DNA of 64,000 bases, taken from assembly GCA_031315865.1 (NCBI GenBank), contig JALDRJ010000002.1, positions 372,001 through 436,000 of the forward strand, given 5' to 3'. This stretch comes from Nitrospirales bacterium (GTDB taxonomy: Bacteria; Nitrospirota; Nitrospiria; Nitrospirales; UBA8639). The position numbers and the translations under genes are program-made. The notes beneath the pieces are model-generated. The model made no database searches. It was not told the origin of the DNA and saw only the letters and a list, made by a program, of their open reading frames with translations. Below are positions 45,798 through 57,309 of this stretch, one piece after another. The number at the start of each line of letters is the position of its first letter. The stretch's first letter is position 1.

Positions 45798-48700
45798 ATG
45801 AATACCTCACCTCCCGAACACAGACCGAATCAACTCATCCATGAGACCAGTCCGTATTTGCTCCAACATGCCTATAATCCCGTCGACTGGCACCCCTGGA
45901 ATTCTCATGCGTTGAACCGGTCCAAAAAAGAGAATAAACCTATCCTTCTCTCAATCGGATATTCGGCCTGTCATTGGTGTCACGTGATGGAGCACGAGTC
46001 GTTTGAAAACGAAAACATCGCATCATTGATGAACGCCCATTTCATCAACATTAAAGTCGACCGCGAGGAACGTCCTGATCTTGACGAAATTTACATGCAA
46101 GCCACAGTCACGATGAATCAGGGCCATGGAGGGTGGCCCATGACCGTGTTCCTCACCCCGGATCAAGAACCTATTTTTGCCGGCACCTATTTTCCTCCGA
46201 CTGATAAATGGGGGCGACCAGGTTTTGCCACGGTACTGAAAAACATTGCCGCGGCATGGGAGCAGGATCGAGAAAGTATCATCAAACAAGCGACTCGATT
46301 CACCGATCAACTCCGGGCATCCATCAGTGTCCTGTCTCCCATGACCGTCGGACAGACAGAAATCGAAACGGCTGTCGAACAATACGCGACCGACTTTGAC
46401 CCGCAAGACGGGGGATTTGGGAAAGCCCCAAAATTTCCAGCCGCGACCGGGCTGTCTTTTCTGCTTCGCCAATACCACAAGACGAACAGCGAACAGACGC
46501 TCCACATCATTCAGAAAACAATGGACTCGATGGCGGCCGGAGGAATTTACGACCATATTGGAGGAGGCTTCGCACGGTACTCAACCGACGATCGGTGGCT
46601 CGTCCCGCATTTCGAAAAAATGCTCTATGACAATGCGCTCCTGGCCCGTACCTATGTCGAGGCCTATCAAGTCACTCGCGAGGAACGCTACCGACGCATC
46701 GCCACTGAAACCCTCGACTACATCCTGCGGGAAATGACCTCCCCGGAAGGCGGGTTCTACTCCGCAACAGATGCCGACTCTGAAGGGGTTGAGGGAAAAT
46801 TCTTTGTCTGGACTCCACAACAAATTCGCGCCGTCATCTCCAATCAAGAAGACGCTCAGCGGTTCTGCGCGTATTACGACATCACCGACGGAGGAAACTG
46901 GGAAGGAAAAAGCATTCCGAATACACCCAAGACATTAGAGCAAGTCGCAACAGCCTTGAGCTGTTCCCCTGATGACTTATGGGCCACGATTGAACGGGCG
47001 CGTCCACTCGTCTATCAAGCTCGGCTTGAGCGTGTTCCACCTGGATTGGACGATAAGGTCATTACGGCGTGGAATGGCATGATGATTGGGGCTATGGCAG
47101 AGGCCGCCAGAGTACTCGACAATCAACGATATCTTGATGCAGCCAGACGGGCAGCCGACTTCTTGTTGACGACATTGTCTCAGCCAGGCAATCGCCTCCT
47201 GCGAACCTATCGTGACGGAAAAGCCCATCTCAACGCCTGTTTGGAAGACTATGCGTATCTCGCTGAAGCCATGATCGATCTCTATGAAGCGGGAGCTCCT
47301 GAACGATACCTCCATGAAGCCGTTGGCCTGGCTGAGCGCATGGTGAAAGATTTCTCGGACCCCGATCAGGGAGGATTTTTTACCACCGCTATCGACCACG
47401 AATCACTCATCCTCCGCAGCCGCGAAGGTCCCGATGGAGCAACACCAAGCGGCAACGCCGTCGCCGCAGCCGCGTTGGCCCGGTTGTCTTTCCATTTTAA
47501 CCGTGAAGACTTTCGTGAATCGGCGACACACGCCATCCGGGCGTATGGACATCAGATCGCGCAAATTCCCCGCGGCTACGCTAAAAGCTTGATGGTCGTG
47601 GACTTTCTTCTGAATGCGCCGGTTGAAATAGCACTCGTGGGACAGCCAGGCGAAGCCAACTACGATCATCTACGAGCCGAAGTCGATCACCGTTTTATCC
47701 CGAATCGCATCATGGCCCATCAGAGCGACGAGGATGCAGAAGCGACCCACCCGCTACTCGAAGGAAAAACCCGCGTTGATGGCAAGGCGGCTTTGTACAT
47801 TTGCCAAAACTTTGCCTGTCAGGCTCCGATCACCGAACCGCAGGAGGTCGCCTCTAGCCTCCAGGAACAAACATTGAAACCCGGCAGAGAACGTCACGAA
47901 ACCGAATCCCTACAGGTGCTCAAGTCGCGTGGCATACCCGGACAAGCCACACCGGGCGGAACGGCCGTCTACGTCGCGAAAGTCTTAGCCGGCCCCACAG
48001 AAAGAAAGCCAAGCGGCCAAGGGTACACAACTTTGGGTTCGACAGGCCTGACGACCTCTCGACTGGGGTTTGGGGGATACCGGATCGATATCAGCTCCGA
48101 GGAACACCGTGAAGCATTAGTCAAAGCCATACGAGAAGGCTGTAACCTTATCGATACATCGACAAATTATGCCGATGGAGGGAGCGAACGACTGATAGGC
48201 CGTGCCCTCGGGGATTTAGTGAAAACTAACGAACTGACACGTGAAGAAATCATCGTCGTCTCAAAAATCGGCTATATCCAAGGGCAAAACCTGAAACGTG
48301 CCGAAGCGCGAGAAAAGGCTGGCAACCCGTTTCCTGAGATGGTGAAGTATGGAGAAGGTATCTGGCACTGTCTTCATCCTGAATTCCTCGAAGAACAACT
48401 CACGCTCTCGCTTGATCGCCTAGGGCTAACTACGCTTGATGTCTGCCTGCTCCACAACCCGGAGTACTTTCTCTCTGATGCCAAAAACCGAAAATTGACG
48501 GTCGACTCAGCGGCCCTTGAGGAACTGCGTGCGATCTTTTACCATCGGTTACAGCAAGCGTTTCTATACTTTGAGAAACAAGTCGCGGCAGGCCGTCTCC
48601 AGTATTATGGGGTATCGTCCAACACCTGCACAGCCAAGCCAGACGATCCGGAAGCGACTTCGGTGTCACGTATGCTTGATGCGGCACAGGCGGCTGCCGA

Positions 48701-49499
48701 GGAACTCGGCCAGACGCTGCATCATTTTCGAGTCCTGCAACTCCCCATGAATCTCTTTGAGTCCGGCGCGTTGGTGGCACCCAATACGGGGACGGAAGAG
48801 ATGCAGACCGTCTTAGAACTGGCTCAGCGAGAGAACATCGCCGTTCTGGTGAATCGCCCGCTCAACGCGATTCCGACGAAACATGGGGGAATGATTCGGC
48901 TCGCCGACCCTCGAGCCGAACGGCCGGCAACCACGTTCGAATCACAACTTCCTAAGGTCCGTGCGCTAGAAGAAGAGTACGTCAAGAACATCGCCCCGCT
49001 CGTTCCGCATTCAGACAAAGGCATCGCGGCGAATGAATACTTCAAATGGGCCGAGGAACTGTCTCGCCTCAGACCGGCCCTTCAGAACCTCGAACATTGG
49101 GACCAAATCGAACAGCAGATGATCGCTCCGCATGCCAATCAGATTTTTCAAGTCCTTACGCGGCATTTAAGAGAAGACAAGGAAGCGCTCTGGGATAACT
49201 GGCGCAAACGCTATGTCCCGGAATTTCTGGAACTGTTACGGGTCATGAGAATGGAAGCCGCACAAAAAAGCGCTAAAAAGATTCAGGAAATACGAGACGT
49301 CATCGACCCTCTGCTCCCAGCATCGCATCGCGGAGAACCCTTTTCCCGAAAAGCCCTCTGGACATTGGCCAGCACCCCTGGCGTGACGACTGTCCTCAAC
49401 GGCATGCGGACACAGGAATATGTGGAGGATTCTATGACGATCATGCAGTGGGAACCGCTTGCCGATTCCCGAAAAATCTTTCAAGCCCTGTCAAACTAG
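45798..49499 (+). CDS. YyaL/SSP411-type thioredoxin-domain protein fused to an aldo/keto reductase
   Basis: A 1233-residue fusion. Residues 1-about 735 are a DUF255/SSP411 protein: thioredoxin-like part with CHWC (58-61) and an (alpha/alpha)6-barrel-like middle with [10 protein letters not shown] and [10 protein letters not shown]. From about 740 (TTLGSTGL) an aldo/keto reductase follows with all four catalytic residues: D786, Y791, K823 and H886, plus the NADPH barrel; about 150 residues after it lack a known motif. The start ATG at 45798 was chosen over an upstream in-frame run inside the cytochrome gene. YyaL relatives are linked to redox homeostasis; the reductase partner is unusual. Joint function unknown. 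Confidence 0.9.
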   Translation: MNTSPPEHRPNQLIHETSPYLLQHAYNPVDWHPWNSHALNRSKKENKPILLSIGYSACHWCHVMEHESFENENIASLMNAHFINIKVDREERPDLDEIYMQATVTMNQGHGGWPMTVFLTPDQEPIFAGTYFPPTDKWGRPGFATVLKNIAAAWEQDRESIIKQATRFTDQLRASISVLSPMTVGQTEIETAVEQYATDFDPQDGGFGKAPKFPAATGLSFLLRQYHKTNSEQTLHIIQKTMDSMAAGGIYDHIGGGFARYSTDDRWLVPHFEKMLYDNALLARTYVEAYQVTREERYRRIATETLDYILREMTSPEGGFYSATDADSEGVEGKFFVWTPQQIRAVISNQEDAQRFCAYYDITDGGNWEGKSIPNTPKTLEQVATALSCSPDDLWATIERARPLVYQARLERVPPGLDDKVITAWNGMMIGAMAEAARVLDNQRYLDAARRAADFLLTTLSQPGNRLLRTYRDGKAHLNACLEDYAYLAEAMIDLYEAGAPERYLHEAVGLAERMVKDFSDPDQGGFFTTAIDHESLILRSREGPDGATPSGNAVAAAALARLSFHFNREDFRESATHAIRAYGHQIAQIPRGYAKSLMVVDFLLNAPVEIALVGQPGEANYDHLRAEVDHRFIPNRIMAHQSDEDAEATHPLLEGKTRVDGKAALYICQNFACQAPITEPQEVASSLQEQTLKPGRERHETESLQVLKSRGIPGQATPGGTAVYVAKVLAGPTERKPSGQGYTTLGSTGLTTSRLGFGGYRIDISSEEHREALVKAIREGCNLIDTSTNYADGGSERLIGRALGDLVKTNELTREEIIVVSKIGYIQGQNLKRAEAREKAGNPFPEMVKYGEGIWHCLHPEFLEEQLTLSLDRLGLTTLDVCLLHNPEYFLSDAKNRKLTVDSAALEELRAIFYHRLQQAFLYFEKQVAAGRLQYYGVSSNTCTAKPDDPEATSVSRMLDAAQAAAEELGQTLHHFRVLQLPMNLFESGALVAPNTGTEEMQTVLELAQRENIAVLVNRPLNAIPTKHGGMIRLADPRAERPATTFESQLPKVRALEEEYVKNIAPLVPHSDKGIAANEYFKWAEELSRLRPALQNLEHWDQIEQQMIAPHANQIFQVLTRHLREDKEALWDNWRKRYVPEFLELLRVMRMEAAQKSAKKIQEIRDVIDPLLPASHRGEPFSRKALWTLASTPGVTTVLNGMRTQEYVEDSMTIMQWEPLADSRKIFQALSN

Positions 49500-49570
49500 A
49501 AACACCAATTTCCTACAGATTCCCCAAAAAGAAGTCGCCCCTTTCTACTGCTGGATATTTTTCTCTTTTC

Positions 49571-49861
49571 ATGAGCAAAGCATTGAAACTGAATAACGAC
49601 GAGCTCGAGATCCTGCGAGACTTTGAACGTGGGGAACTTGAAAGCATCAAGAATTTCAGAGACGAAAAACGAAAATTAGAAGCGTCTGCCCGGCGTACGT
49701 TGCAGAAGGACAAGCGGATCAATATCCGGCTTTCCTCTAGCGATTTAGCACGTCTTCAAAGGAAAGCTGCGAAGGAAGGTATTCCGTACCAAACCCTCAT
49801 TTCTAGTACACTCCATAAGTTTGTGACGGGCAAACTGAAAAGTGTGGGGGAATCCGCGTAA
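49571..49861 (+). CDS. CopG/ribbon-helix-helix antitoxin-like protein, orphan
   Basis: A 96-residue protein. The N-terminal half is charged (LNNDELEILRDFERGELES); the C-terminal half (KDKRINIRLSSSDLARLQRKA, PYQTLISSTLHKF) is a ribbon-helix-helix type DNA-binding module as in CopG-family antitoxins that autoregulate a toxin operon. No toxin gene is adjacent: upstream is the fusion gene and downstream comEC on the other strand. The frame is open upstream, but ATG at 49571 gives the usual length. Confidence 0.7.
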   Translation: MSKALKLNNDELEILRDFERGELESIKNFRDEKRKLEASARRTLQKDKRINIRLSSSDLARLQRKAAKEGIPYQTLISSTLHKFVTGKLKSVGESA

Positions 49862-49872
49862 GAGCATTTCCT

Positions 49873-52443
49873 TTAGAATTCTCCGATCCATTTAGTCCAT
49901 GCCCGTTCCACGTTTTCCCATTCATTCATAAGAATGTTTTCATTGAGCTGAATTGGCTGCAATGTTGTGTTTCGAGCCGTATGAATCGCCATGGCCGAGG
50001 AATCGAGATCGACGGTCATCCACACGGCCCCATCGCGGTCCGTTCGATACAACAGAATACCTCGATCTTCATAGGCCGCAATAACCGAGGGATACGGATG
50101 TCCGTAACGGTTATGTTGGCCAACTGACACCACGGCGACATCAGCCTCGAGGTTTTCAATCCACCCCTTATGGAACGAACTTTTGGCGCCATGGTGCGGG
50201 ACCTTCACGACCTGAGCGGTTCGTCTCTCCGGCAATTGATTGAGACGACGCAGAGCGTCTTTCTCGATATCGGCCGTGAACAAAAAAGAATGTAGGCCAC
50301 ACTGCAAAAGGGTCACGAGAGATCGATTGTTGAGCGCCGAACCACTTTCCATCGCACGAGAAGTTTCGGATGGGGTCATGGTGCGCAACATCGGGTTGGT
50401 TACACTCAGAACACATGAATCGGACCTGAGAATAATCTGTCCATCCTCTGCATGAGACTCTTGCATATTGATCTCACGCAAGCTTTGCTCAAGGCGTCGA
50501 TAAAACTGGCGTTCTCGTGCCGCCCCATTACTCCAATACCGTCCGACCTCGAATGTTTCAAGCACCCACGGCATCCCGCCGACATGATCCCATTGCGGAT
50601 GTGTGGCAATCACATGATCGAGACGGCGTATGCCCCGATCCCACAAATAGGGTCCGATCACCGCCTGCCCCATATCAAGACGCCGATACCGTGGTCCGGC
50701 ATCAATGAGGATCGTTTGACCGTCAGGCAATTCGATCACGGTCGCATCACCCTGCCCCACGTCTAAAAACGTCACGCGCAGTGTATTTTCTTCCTGACCA
50801 TATCTTGGTGACCACGCCCACCACCCGATCATCAAGACGACTCCGAAGACACAGCCCCAACGCAACCCTTGCCTGTCTCGCCACAGTAATGCGCAGAGGA
50901 GAAGACCATAAAAAACCACGATCGCGAATACACTCGGAGAAGCGACATGCCATTCAGCTCCCGGCAGATAGGATAAGCCCGTCACGATCTCCACTAACGT
51001 ATCTGATACGACTTGATTGATCGAAGCGAACGGCAACGTGTCTGAATCGAAAAGCAGCACCCATACCGCTGAAAAAAGACCAAGCGGAATCACGAGAACA
51101 CCAACGAACGGAACGACGATCAGGTTGGCCACGACTCCCAACCAGCCCATTTGATTAAAATGGTACGCCACGATGGGAATTGTCGCGATGGTAACGGCCA
51201 ACGTGACCACTGAGACTTGCTTGATCCATTGCCAGGTCGAATTAAAAAAGCCTTGACGTTCATTGGGCCATGGATCGGGTTCCAAAGCATCTTCCGACTC
51301 TTCAGGACTTCTTCTTAAGACTAACGCAATCGCTAAAACAGCCCCGTAAGAAAGCTGAAATGATATGTCATAGATCGCTTGCGGATTTTGCGCAACGATA
51401 AACAATGCCGCAATGCCGAGCGCGGTCAACAGATGCTTGTCCCGTCCCAACCAAACGGCAACAAGAAACAAGGTAATCATGATCCAAGAACGAACGGTCG
51501 CCACCTCTCCCCCAGCTAGCAAGGTATAAAAGGTCACACAGGGAAACGTGACGAGAACCGCTAACCGCGTGGCAGTCACACGGAGCGACAACCATTCAAG
51601 CCATGCTTGAGGAAGACGCAGCACGATCCCTTTGACAGCAAAAAACACGAGAAACGCGATCAGGCCAAGATGAGAACCGGAGATAGAAATAATATGAACA
51701 GTTCCGGTATCCATGAAGACTTTTCGTGTGCTCGGAGCCAGATAACTTTGTTCACCGATGATCATACCCAAAAACAGACCTAAGGCGGGATCGGACAACG
51801 TAGCTTCGGCCGCTCGATGAATATAAGCGCGCCATTGATCAACCCCAGCCAACAAATTTCTTGTTTCATTCCTAACATCTGATGAACCCACGGCAACTTG
51901 GCCCGGACCTGAGACCGTTGCGACAGCATGAATGCCTTTTCGTTTCAAGTATCTCCCGTAGTCAAATCCGCCTGGGTTCCTCGTTCCATACGGTTCCCGC
52001 AATCGAGTCGTCACCTCGATTGGATCGCCTTGATAAATTTCCCGATCGGCATTGTGCCACGTTAATCGAAGAATCCCAGAAGCAGCATGTCGCCGTGTTC
52101 CTTGCTGAACATCAGCCACATCTATAGTCATGATCAATCGATCCGGAGCGCGCTTGACAGGCTCGATGACGACCCCGCGCAGTTGGAGAGGTTGGCTATC
52201 CATCCAGGGTGATAGCGTATGATGTTCCAGCAACGCCACAATAACCACCCACCAGGCCATTCCCACGAGAAAACTCGTCAAGAGCACCATGACCCTGGCG
52301 CGGGTTATCGAAGTACAACGCTGAAGCCAGAAAAGGCCAAGACTAGACGAGACGAGCAGCAGGACGATCGAACAGGGGAAAAACCAAAAATAGGAACCAA
52401 CGACAAGACCAACGAGAAACGCGAGGATTGGAGGAAGGATCAC
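49873..52443 (-). CDS. comEC: ComEC/Rec2 DNA-internalisation channel protein
   Basis: An 856-residue protein with about 10-11 hydrophobic helices, the DUF4131 and Competence domains (SGSHLGLIAFLVFF, GGEVATVRSW), and a C-terminal metallo-beta-lactamase part (LDVGQGDATVIEL, THPQWDHVGGM). It forms the inner-membrane channel for single-stranded DNA uptake; presence does not prove competence. No comEA or pilus gene is near. Confidence 0.95.
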   Translation of the reverse strand: MILPPILAFLVGLVVGSYFWFFPCSIVLLLVSSSLGLFWLQRCTSITRARVMVLLTSFLVGMAWWVVIVALLEHHTLSPWMDSQPLQLRGVVIEPVKRAPDRLIMTIDVADVQQGTRRHAASGILRLTWHNADREIYQGDPIEVTTRLREPYGTRNPGGFDYGRYLKRKGIHAVATVSGPGQVAVGSSDVRNETRNLLAGVDQWRAYIHRAAEATLSDPALGLFLGMIIGEQSYLAPSTRKVFMDTGTVHIISISGSHLGLIAFLVFFAVKGIVLRLPQAWLEWLSLRVTATRLAVLVTFPCVTFYTLLAGGEVATVRSWIMITLFLVAVWLGRDKHLLTALGIAALFIVAQNPQAIYDISFQLSYGAVLAIALVLRRSPEESEDALEPDPWPNERQGFFNSTWQWIKQVSVVTLAVTIATIPIVAYHFNQMGWLGVVANLIVVPFVGVLVIPLGLFSAVWVLLFDSDTLPFASINQVVSDTLVEIVTGLSYLPGAEWHVASPSVFAIVVFYGLLLCALLWRDRQGLRWGCVFGVVLMIGWWAWSPRYGQEENTLRVTFLDVGQGDATVIELPDGQTILIDAGPRYRRLDMGQAVIGPYLWDRGIRRLDHVIATHPQWDHVGGMPWVLETFEVGRYWSNGAARERQFYRRLEQSLREINMQESHAEDGQIILRSDSCVLSVTNPMLRTMTPSETSRAMESGSALNNRSLVTLLQCGLHSFLFTADIEKDALRRLNQLPERRTAQVVKVPHHGAKSSFHKGWIENLEADVAVVSVGQHNRYGHPYPSVIAAYEDRGILLYRTDRDGAVWMTVDLDSSAMAIHTARNTTLQPIQLNENILMNEWENVERAWTKWIGEF

Positions 52444-52462
52444 AAACCGGTGAACATGACGC

Positions 52463-53812
52463 TCATGTAATACAGGACTTGACGACGCCGATTAGTTCTT
52501 CTGCGACTTCTTGAATCATCGAGTCACTTTCCCCTTCAACCATGACACGGACAAGCGGTTCCGTGCCGGAATATCGAACAAGGATCCGCCCCTTGCCATT
52601 CAACCGTTTTTGATTAACCGCAATCGCTTCTTGCAGCATGGGTAAAGACTCCAACGCGGGTTTGTGAGGAACTTCGACACCCAATAAAACTTGCGGCACC
52701 GCCTTCATACATTGCGTGAGTTCCGACAGCGGTTTTCCGGATCTTTTCATGAGTTTGAGCATTTGCAGCCCTGAAATCAATCCATCCCCACTTGAATGAT
52801 AATCCAGAAAAATCATATGCCCGGACTGTTCCCCGCCAAGATTGAATTCATCCTTTAACATCCGTTCGAGGATATAACGATCACCAACGGGCGTTCGTTC
52901 CAAGGTAATGCCGGCTTGGCTCATGGCAAATTCAAACCCCAAATTACTCATGACGGTTCCCACAACCGTATTGTTTTTTAATCTCCCGCGTTCTTTGAGG
53001 TCTAAGGCAAAAGCGGCAAGGGCGTGATCGCCATCGATGACATTCCCGCCTTCACAAACGAACACACATCGATCAGCATCGCCATCGAGAGCAATCCCGA
53101 CATCCGCTCGATGATGACGAACGGCTTCTTGAAGCTTCTTAGGAGCCACCGCTCCACACTCATGATTGATATTCATCCCATCAGGTTGATCGCCAATGAC
53201 CCACACTTTTGCGCCAAGTTCTCGCACCACCTTGGGAAATACATGATAAGCGGCACCATTGGCGCAATCCAAAACGACCCGAAGCCCCTGAAAATCTAAC
53301 TGTCGAGGCAAAGATCGCTTCACAAACTCGATGTAACGTCCTTCGGCATCATCAATACGGAACGCTTTCCCTATCTCTCCGGCCGTTGGACGAATATGTT
53401 CGATCTCATTCGTAAGGATCAACTCTTCAATGCGCAATTCCATTTCATCGGGCAATTTAAGCGCTTCGTTAGAAAAAAACTTAATGCCATTGTCTTGATA
53501 CGGATTGTGGGACGCGGAAATCATGACACCGGCATCCGCTCTGAGGCTTCTCGTCAAAAACGCGATGGCCGGCGTGGGCAGAGGACCAACCAATTGCACA
53601 TCGACACCCATCGAACAAATCCCCGAGAGTAAGGCCGATTCAAGCATATAACCCGAAAGCCGTGTATCTTTCCCGATCACGATTTGATGACGTCCTCGTC
53701 GTCTTTTAAAGACATGCGCCACGGCTCGCCCGAGCTTCATCGCCGTTTCACTCGTCATGGGTTCAAGGTTGGCCGTTCCTCGAACACCATCCGTGCCAAA
53801 TAATTTTTTCAT
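52463..53812 (-). CDS. glmM: Phosphoglucosamine mutase
   Basis: About 449 residues. Phospho-serine loop GVMISASHNPYQDNGIK, sugar-phosphate loop GEQSGH and metal loop DGDADR. It converts glucosamine-6-P to -1-P for peptidoglycan. The ATG at 53812 (MKKLFGTDGVRG) overlaps the folP stop as ATGA with GGGGAG upstream, so the extra 23 codons of the longer frame are not used. Confidence 0.97.
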   Translation of the reverse strand: MKKLFGTDGVRGTANLEPMTSETAMKLGRAVAHVFKRRRGRHQIVIGKDTRLSGYMLESALLSGICSMGVDVQLVGPLPTPAIAFLTRSLRADAGVMISASHNPYQDNGIKFFSNEALKLPDEMELRIEELILTNEIEHIRPTAGEIGKAFRIDDAEGRYIEFVKRSLPRQLDFQGLRVVLDCANGAAYHVFPKVVRELGAKVWVIGDQPDGMNINHECGAVAPKKLQEAVRHHRADVGIALDGDADRCVFVCEGGNVIDGDHALAAFALDLKERGRLKNNTVVGTVMSNLGFEFAMSQAGITLERTPVGDRYILERMLKDEFNLGGEQSGHMIFLDYHSSGDGLISGLQMLKLMKRSGKPLSELTQCMKAVPQVLLGVEVPHKPALESLPMLQEAIAVNQKRLNGKGRILVRYSGTEPLVRVMVEGESDSMIQEVAEELIGVVKSCIT

Positions 53813-54699
53813 AAGAACTCCCCATCTGATGTCTTGGCACAGGCGATCGCAGAATCTCTCAGTGCCATCGCCATCTTGCAAACATCGCGCATCATGCCCA
53901 CATCATGCACCCGAAGAATATTCGCTCCTTGAAAAACACCAATCGCCACAGCTGCAGCCGTACCGGCCATACGCTGCGAAACAGGCCTATCAGTGATCTT
54001 ACCAATAAATGACTTATTTGACACCCCCAGTACGATGGGTCTGCCTAAGTCCGACAATTGATGGCACTGATGCAGCAACGCCAAATTGTGTTCTCGAGTT
54101 TTTCCGAACCCAACACCGGGATCCAACAGAATAGAATCCCTGGCGACGCCTTCCTGAATCGCGAAATGCAATCGCTCCGCCAGAAAATCCTTGACATCCC
54201 GGACGACATTTTCGTAGACCGGTACATCTTGCATGGTTTCTGGAACACCCTGCATGTGCATCAAAATCAGACCGGCGCAAGCGTCAGACACGACAGATGC
54301 CATTCGTGAATCATAACGGAGCGCGCTCACATCATTCACGATGACAGCTCCCAAGTCTAACGCCATTTGAGCCACGGACGCCTTGCGTGTATCGATTGAA
54401 ATCGGCACCGTGCTTCGATGGCCAATGGCTTCTAATACCGGTTTGACTCTGTGCAGTTCTTCTTGGTCATCCACGGGGCGAGCCCCTGGTCTCGTTGACT
54501 CTCCTCCTATATCGATGAAATCAGCGCCTTCTTCGATCATACAAGACACCCGATCTACCGCTTTCTGAGGATCAAGGTAATTCCCTCCATCCGAAAAAGA
54601 ATCGGGCGTCACGTTTAAAATACCCATGAGTAAGACTCTTGATCCGAGATCAATCGAATATTCACAAGCTCGAAAAATATTCTGCCCTGGTTTTAACAT
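53809..54699 (-). CDS. folP: Dihydropteroate synthase
   Basis: A 296-residue TIM-barrel enzyme: GILNVTPDSFSDGG, DIGGESTRPGA and SIDTRKASVA. It joins pABA and pterin pyrophosphate in folate synthesis and is the sulfonamide target. Translationally coupled to glmM; ftsH lies 142 bases upstream, in the usual ftsH-folP-glmM order. Confidence 0.97.
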   Translation of the reverse strand: MLKPGQNIFRACEYSIDLGSRVLLMGILNVTPDSFSDGGNYLDPQKAVDRVSCMIEEGADFIDIGGESTRPGARPVDDQEELHRVKPVLEAIGHRSTVPISIDTRKASVAQMALDLGAVIVNDVSALRYDSRMASVVSDACAGLILMHMQGVPETMQDVPVYENVVRDVKDFLAERLHFAIQEGVARDSILLDPGVGFGKTREHNLALLHQCHQLSDLGRPIVLGVSNKSFIGKITDRPVSQRMAGTAAAVAIGVFQGANILRVHDVGMMRDVCKMAMALRDSAIACAKTSDGEFL

Positions 54700-54770
54700 T
54701 TTCTACAAGAAAGCCCTTACAAAAAATTGGGCCAATATTCCGTGCATTATCTGGGGAAGAGGGTATTGAT

Positions 54771-54794
54771 CTGGCATCCGAACCGGATGCCCAG
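54771..54794 (-). terminator. Hairpin between ftsH and folP
   Basis: GGCATCCG (54773-54780) and CGGATGCC (54784-54791) pair perfectly with a 3-base loop, extended by a bulged C. It is 48 bases past the ftsH stop. No T-run follows on either strand, so it may slow or process transcripts rather than terminate them. Confidence 0.35.
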
Positions 54795-54841
54795 AATAGC
54801 GAGTGGAAAGGCTTATATTTTGAGGCGTGGCTCAGGATGAA

Positions 54842-56656
54842 TTAGACAGCAGCTGGTTGTACGGCAGATGTTTGTTGAACGATTTCTTCAACTTCCATCG
54901 CATCAAGGACTTCCTTTTCTAATAGAGCTTCAGCAAGCGCCCTCAGCGTATGAATATTTTCCGTCAACATTCGTTTCGTTCGCTCGTAGGATTCAATGAT
55001 CAGACGCTTCACTTCACGATCAATCTCCAGGGCAACTTGATCACTAAAGTCCCGCCTCGTGGAGATTTCACGACCGAGGAAAATTTCCTCATCTTTTTTC
55101 CCGAACGTCAAAGGCCCCAGCGTATCACTCATCCCCCATTCACAAACCATTTTCCGAGCTAATTCCGTCGCGCGCTCAATATCATTGCCAGCGCCAGTCG
55201 TGACGTTCTTAAAAATCAATTCTTCAGCGACACGGCCGCCGAACAAAATCGCAAGGGTGTTGTATAAAAACTCTTTGGAATAACTGTGACGATCGTCTAT
55301 TGGCAGCTGCATGGTCATACCCAAAGCACGCCCGCGTGGAATGATCGTGACTTTATGGACAGGGTCTGTACCTGGCAGCAACTTGGCCATTAACGCATGG
55401 CCTGCTTCATGATAGGCAGTGGTCCGCTTCTCTTCATCGCTCAGCACCATGCTCTTTCGCTCAGCGCCCATCATGACCTTATCTTTTGCATTCTCAAAAT
55501 CTATGAGTTCGACAGACTTTTTATCAAGCCGGGCCGCCCATAGAGCCGCTTCATTAACCAGATTTTCAAGGTCCGCTCCGGAAAATCCTGGAGTTCCCCG
55601 CGCGATTTGCTCAAGATCGACATCTTCGTTCACGGGAACTTTTTTCGTATGGACTTTGAGAATTTCAACGCGGCCACGGACATCAGGGCGATTCACGATC
55701 ACCTGCCGGTCAAAACGACCGGGACGAAGCAGGGCAGGATCAAGGACATCAGGCCTGTTGGTGGCCGCAATCAGGATCACGCCCTCGGTTGTATCGAACC
55801 CATCCATTTCGACCAGGAGCTGATTCAGCGTTTGCTCGCGTTCATCATGTCCTCCACCTAATCCAGCGCCTCGCAATCTTCCCACTGCATCGATTTCGTC
55901 GATGAAAATGATACAGGGCGCATGCTTTTTCCCCTGCTCGAACAGATCCCTGACCCTCGAGGCCCCGACTCCGACGAACATTTCCACGAAATCAGACCCA
56001 CTAATGCTGAAGAACGGGACGCCTGCTTCTCCTGCTATGGCCTTGGCCAAGAGCGTCTTCCCGGTTCCGGGAGGACCGACAACCAGCACCCCCTTGGGAA
56101 TTCTGCCTCCCAATTTTTGAAATTTCTGAGGGTCTTTCAAAAACTCAATGATTTCAACGACATCTTCCTTTGCTTCATCTACTCCTGCCACATCAGCAAA
56201 TGTGACTTTCTTTTTGTCCTCGGTTAATAGGCGAGCTCGACTTTTCCCAAAGGACAACGCTCGATTCCCTCCGATTTGCATTTGACGCATTAAGAAGAAC
56301 CAAAGCCCTAAAAAGAGGATAAATGGCCCCCACGTGACGAGAAACGTAATGTACCAAGGGTTTTCATCAGGTGGTTTGGCTTCTATCTGAACCGATCGCT
56401 CTCGAAGCACTTTCACCAAATCCGGGTATTCGACCGAGTAAGTCTTAACCCTGGTCCCATCTTTGAGAATGGCGCTAATATTATTATGTTTAATCACGAC
56501 TTTTTCGATTTCATTGCGATCCAAATGCGCCATAAAGTCGCTAAATATAATATTTTCTTCAGGTGGATTTGTTGGTACGGTGAAGAGGTTAAAGAGCAAA
56601 ATCATAAACAAACACACGACAACCCAAAACATCAAATTCTTGACCCGAGAGTTCAT
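54842..56656 (-). CDS. ftsH: ATP-dependent zinc metalloprotease FtsH
   Basis: A 604-residue membrane protease. Two transmembrane helices (about 8-26 and 104-123) flank a periplasmic domain; AAA Walker A GPPGTGKT is at 194-201; the protease site is HEAGH near 416-420. It degrades membrane proteins and cytoplasmic regulators. The last about 50 residues are a coiled coil ending in [10 protein letters not shown]. Confidence 0.98.
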   Translation of the reverse strand: MNSRVKNLMFWVVVCLFMILLFNLFTVPTNPPEENIIFSDFMAHLDRNEIEKVVIKHNNISAILKDGTRVKTYSVEYPDLVKVLRERSVQIEAKPPDENPWYITFLVTWGPFILFLGLWFFLMRQMQIGGNRALSFGKSRARLLTEDKKKVTFADVAGVDEAKEDVVEIIEFLKDPQKFQKLGGRIPKGVLVVGPPGTGKTLLAKAIAGEAGVPFFSISGSDFVEMFVGVGASRVRDLFEQGKKHAPCIIFIDEIDAVGRLRGAGLGGGHDEREQTLNQLLVEMDGFDTTEGVILIAATNRPDVLDPALLRPGRFDRQVIVNRPDVRGRVEILKVHTKKVPVNEDVDLEQIARGTPGFSGADLENLVNEAALWAARLDKKSVELIDFENAKDKVMMGAERKSMVLSDEEKRTTAYHEAGHALMAKLLPGTDPVHKVTIIPRGRALGMTMQLPIDDRHSYSKEFLYNTLAILFGGRVAEELIFKNVTTGAGNDIERATELARKMVCEWGMSDTLGPLTFGKKDEEIFLGREISTRRDFSDQVALEIDREVKRLIIESYERTKRMLTENIHTLRALAEALLEKEVLDAMEVEEIVQQTSAVQPAAV

Positions 56657-56766
56657 GCAATGGCCTCCTAGCCCTACCGCAAACCTTTATTGTACTCTTT
56701 TGATAAAAGAGTAGAGCTTATAGATTTTATCATGTGAATAAAGAAACTGACAATAAGGAGCGAGAT

Positions 56767-57309
56767 TTAAACACCACTGGCATTCTTAGGGTCAAGCACG
56801 GCTAAATACGGAAGATTACGGTACTGTTGCTGATGATCCAGGCCATATCCAACAATATAATGATCAGCGACCTCAAAACCGATATACCGCACCGATACCT
56901 CAACCTGTCGCCGGCTTGTCTTACTGAGCAATGTGCAAACCTCAAGACTCCTGGGTTTGTGTTTGGCAAGTCGTTTTCGTAAAAACTGGACTGTGAATCC
57001 CGAATCCACGATATCCTCCACGAGCACCACATCACGATCTGCTATCTCTTCGGTTAGTTCCGTAAGAATTTTGACCTTCCCTGATGCTTCCTGTTGCTTT
57101 CTTCGGCTTTGGACGATAAGAAAATCCACTGTGAGCGGCAACCGTATCGCTCGAACCAAGTCGGCATAGAAAGCAAAGGCTCCCTTTAATACACCGATCA
57201 ACACAAGATCTTTGTGTTCATAATCCCTGGAGATTTCTCTTCCGAGATCTTGGATTCGAGTTCGCATCGACTCTTGTGTGATGAGTGGCTTTCCGAATAA
57301 CTGACTCAT
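56767..57309 (-). CDS. hpt: Hypoxanthine phosphoribosyltransferase
   Basis: A 180-residue purine salvage enzyme; the PRPP-binding motif is VLVEDIVDSG and the purine-binding tail IGFEVADHYIVGYGLD. It salvages hypoxanthine/guanine. ATGA-type overlap with tilS (57306-57309) and following ftsH are the common bacterial arrangement. Confidence 0.96.
   Translation of the reverse strand: MSQLFGKPLITQESMRTRIQDLGREISRDYEHKDLVLIGVLKGAFAFYADLVRAIRLPLTVDFLIVQSRRKQQEASGKVKILTELTEEIADRDVVLVEDIVDSGFTVQFLRKRLAKHKPRSLEVCTLLSKTSRRQVEVSVRYIGFEVADHYIVGYGLDHQQQYRNLPYLAVLDPKNASGV

Noticed and set aside
49571-49861. Toxin-antitoxin pair next to comEC
   Set aside because: Only the antitoxin-like half is visible; no small toxin frame sits on either side.
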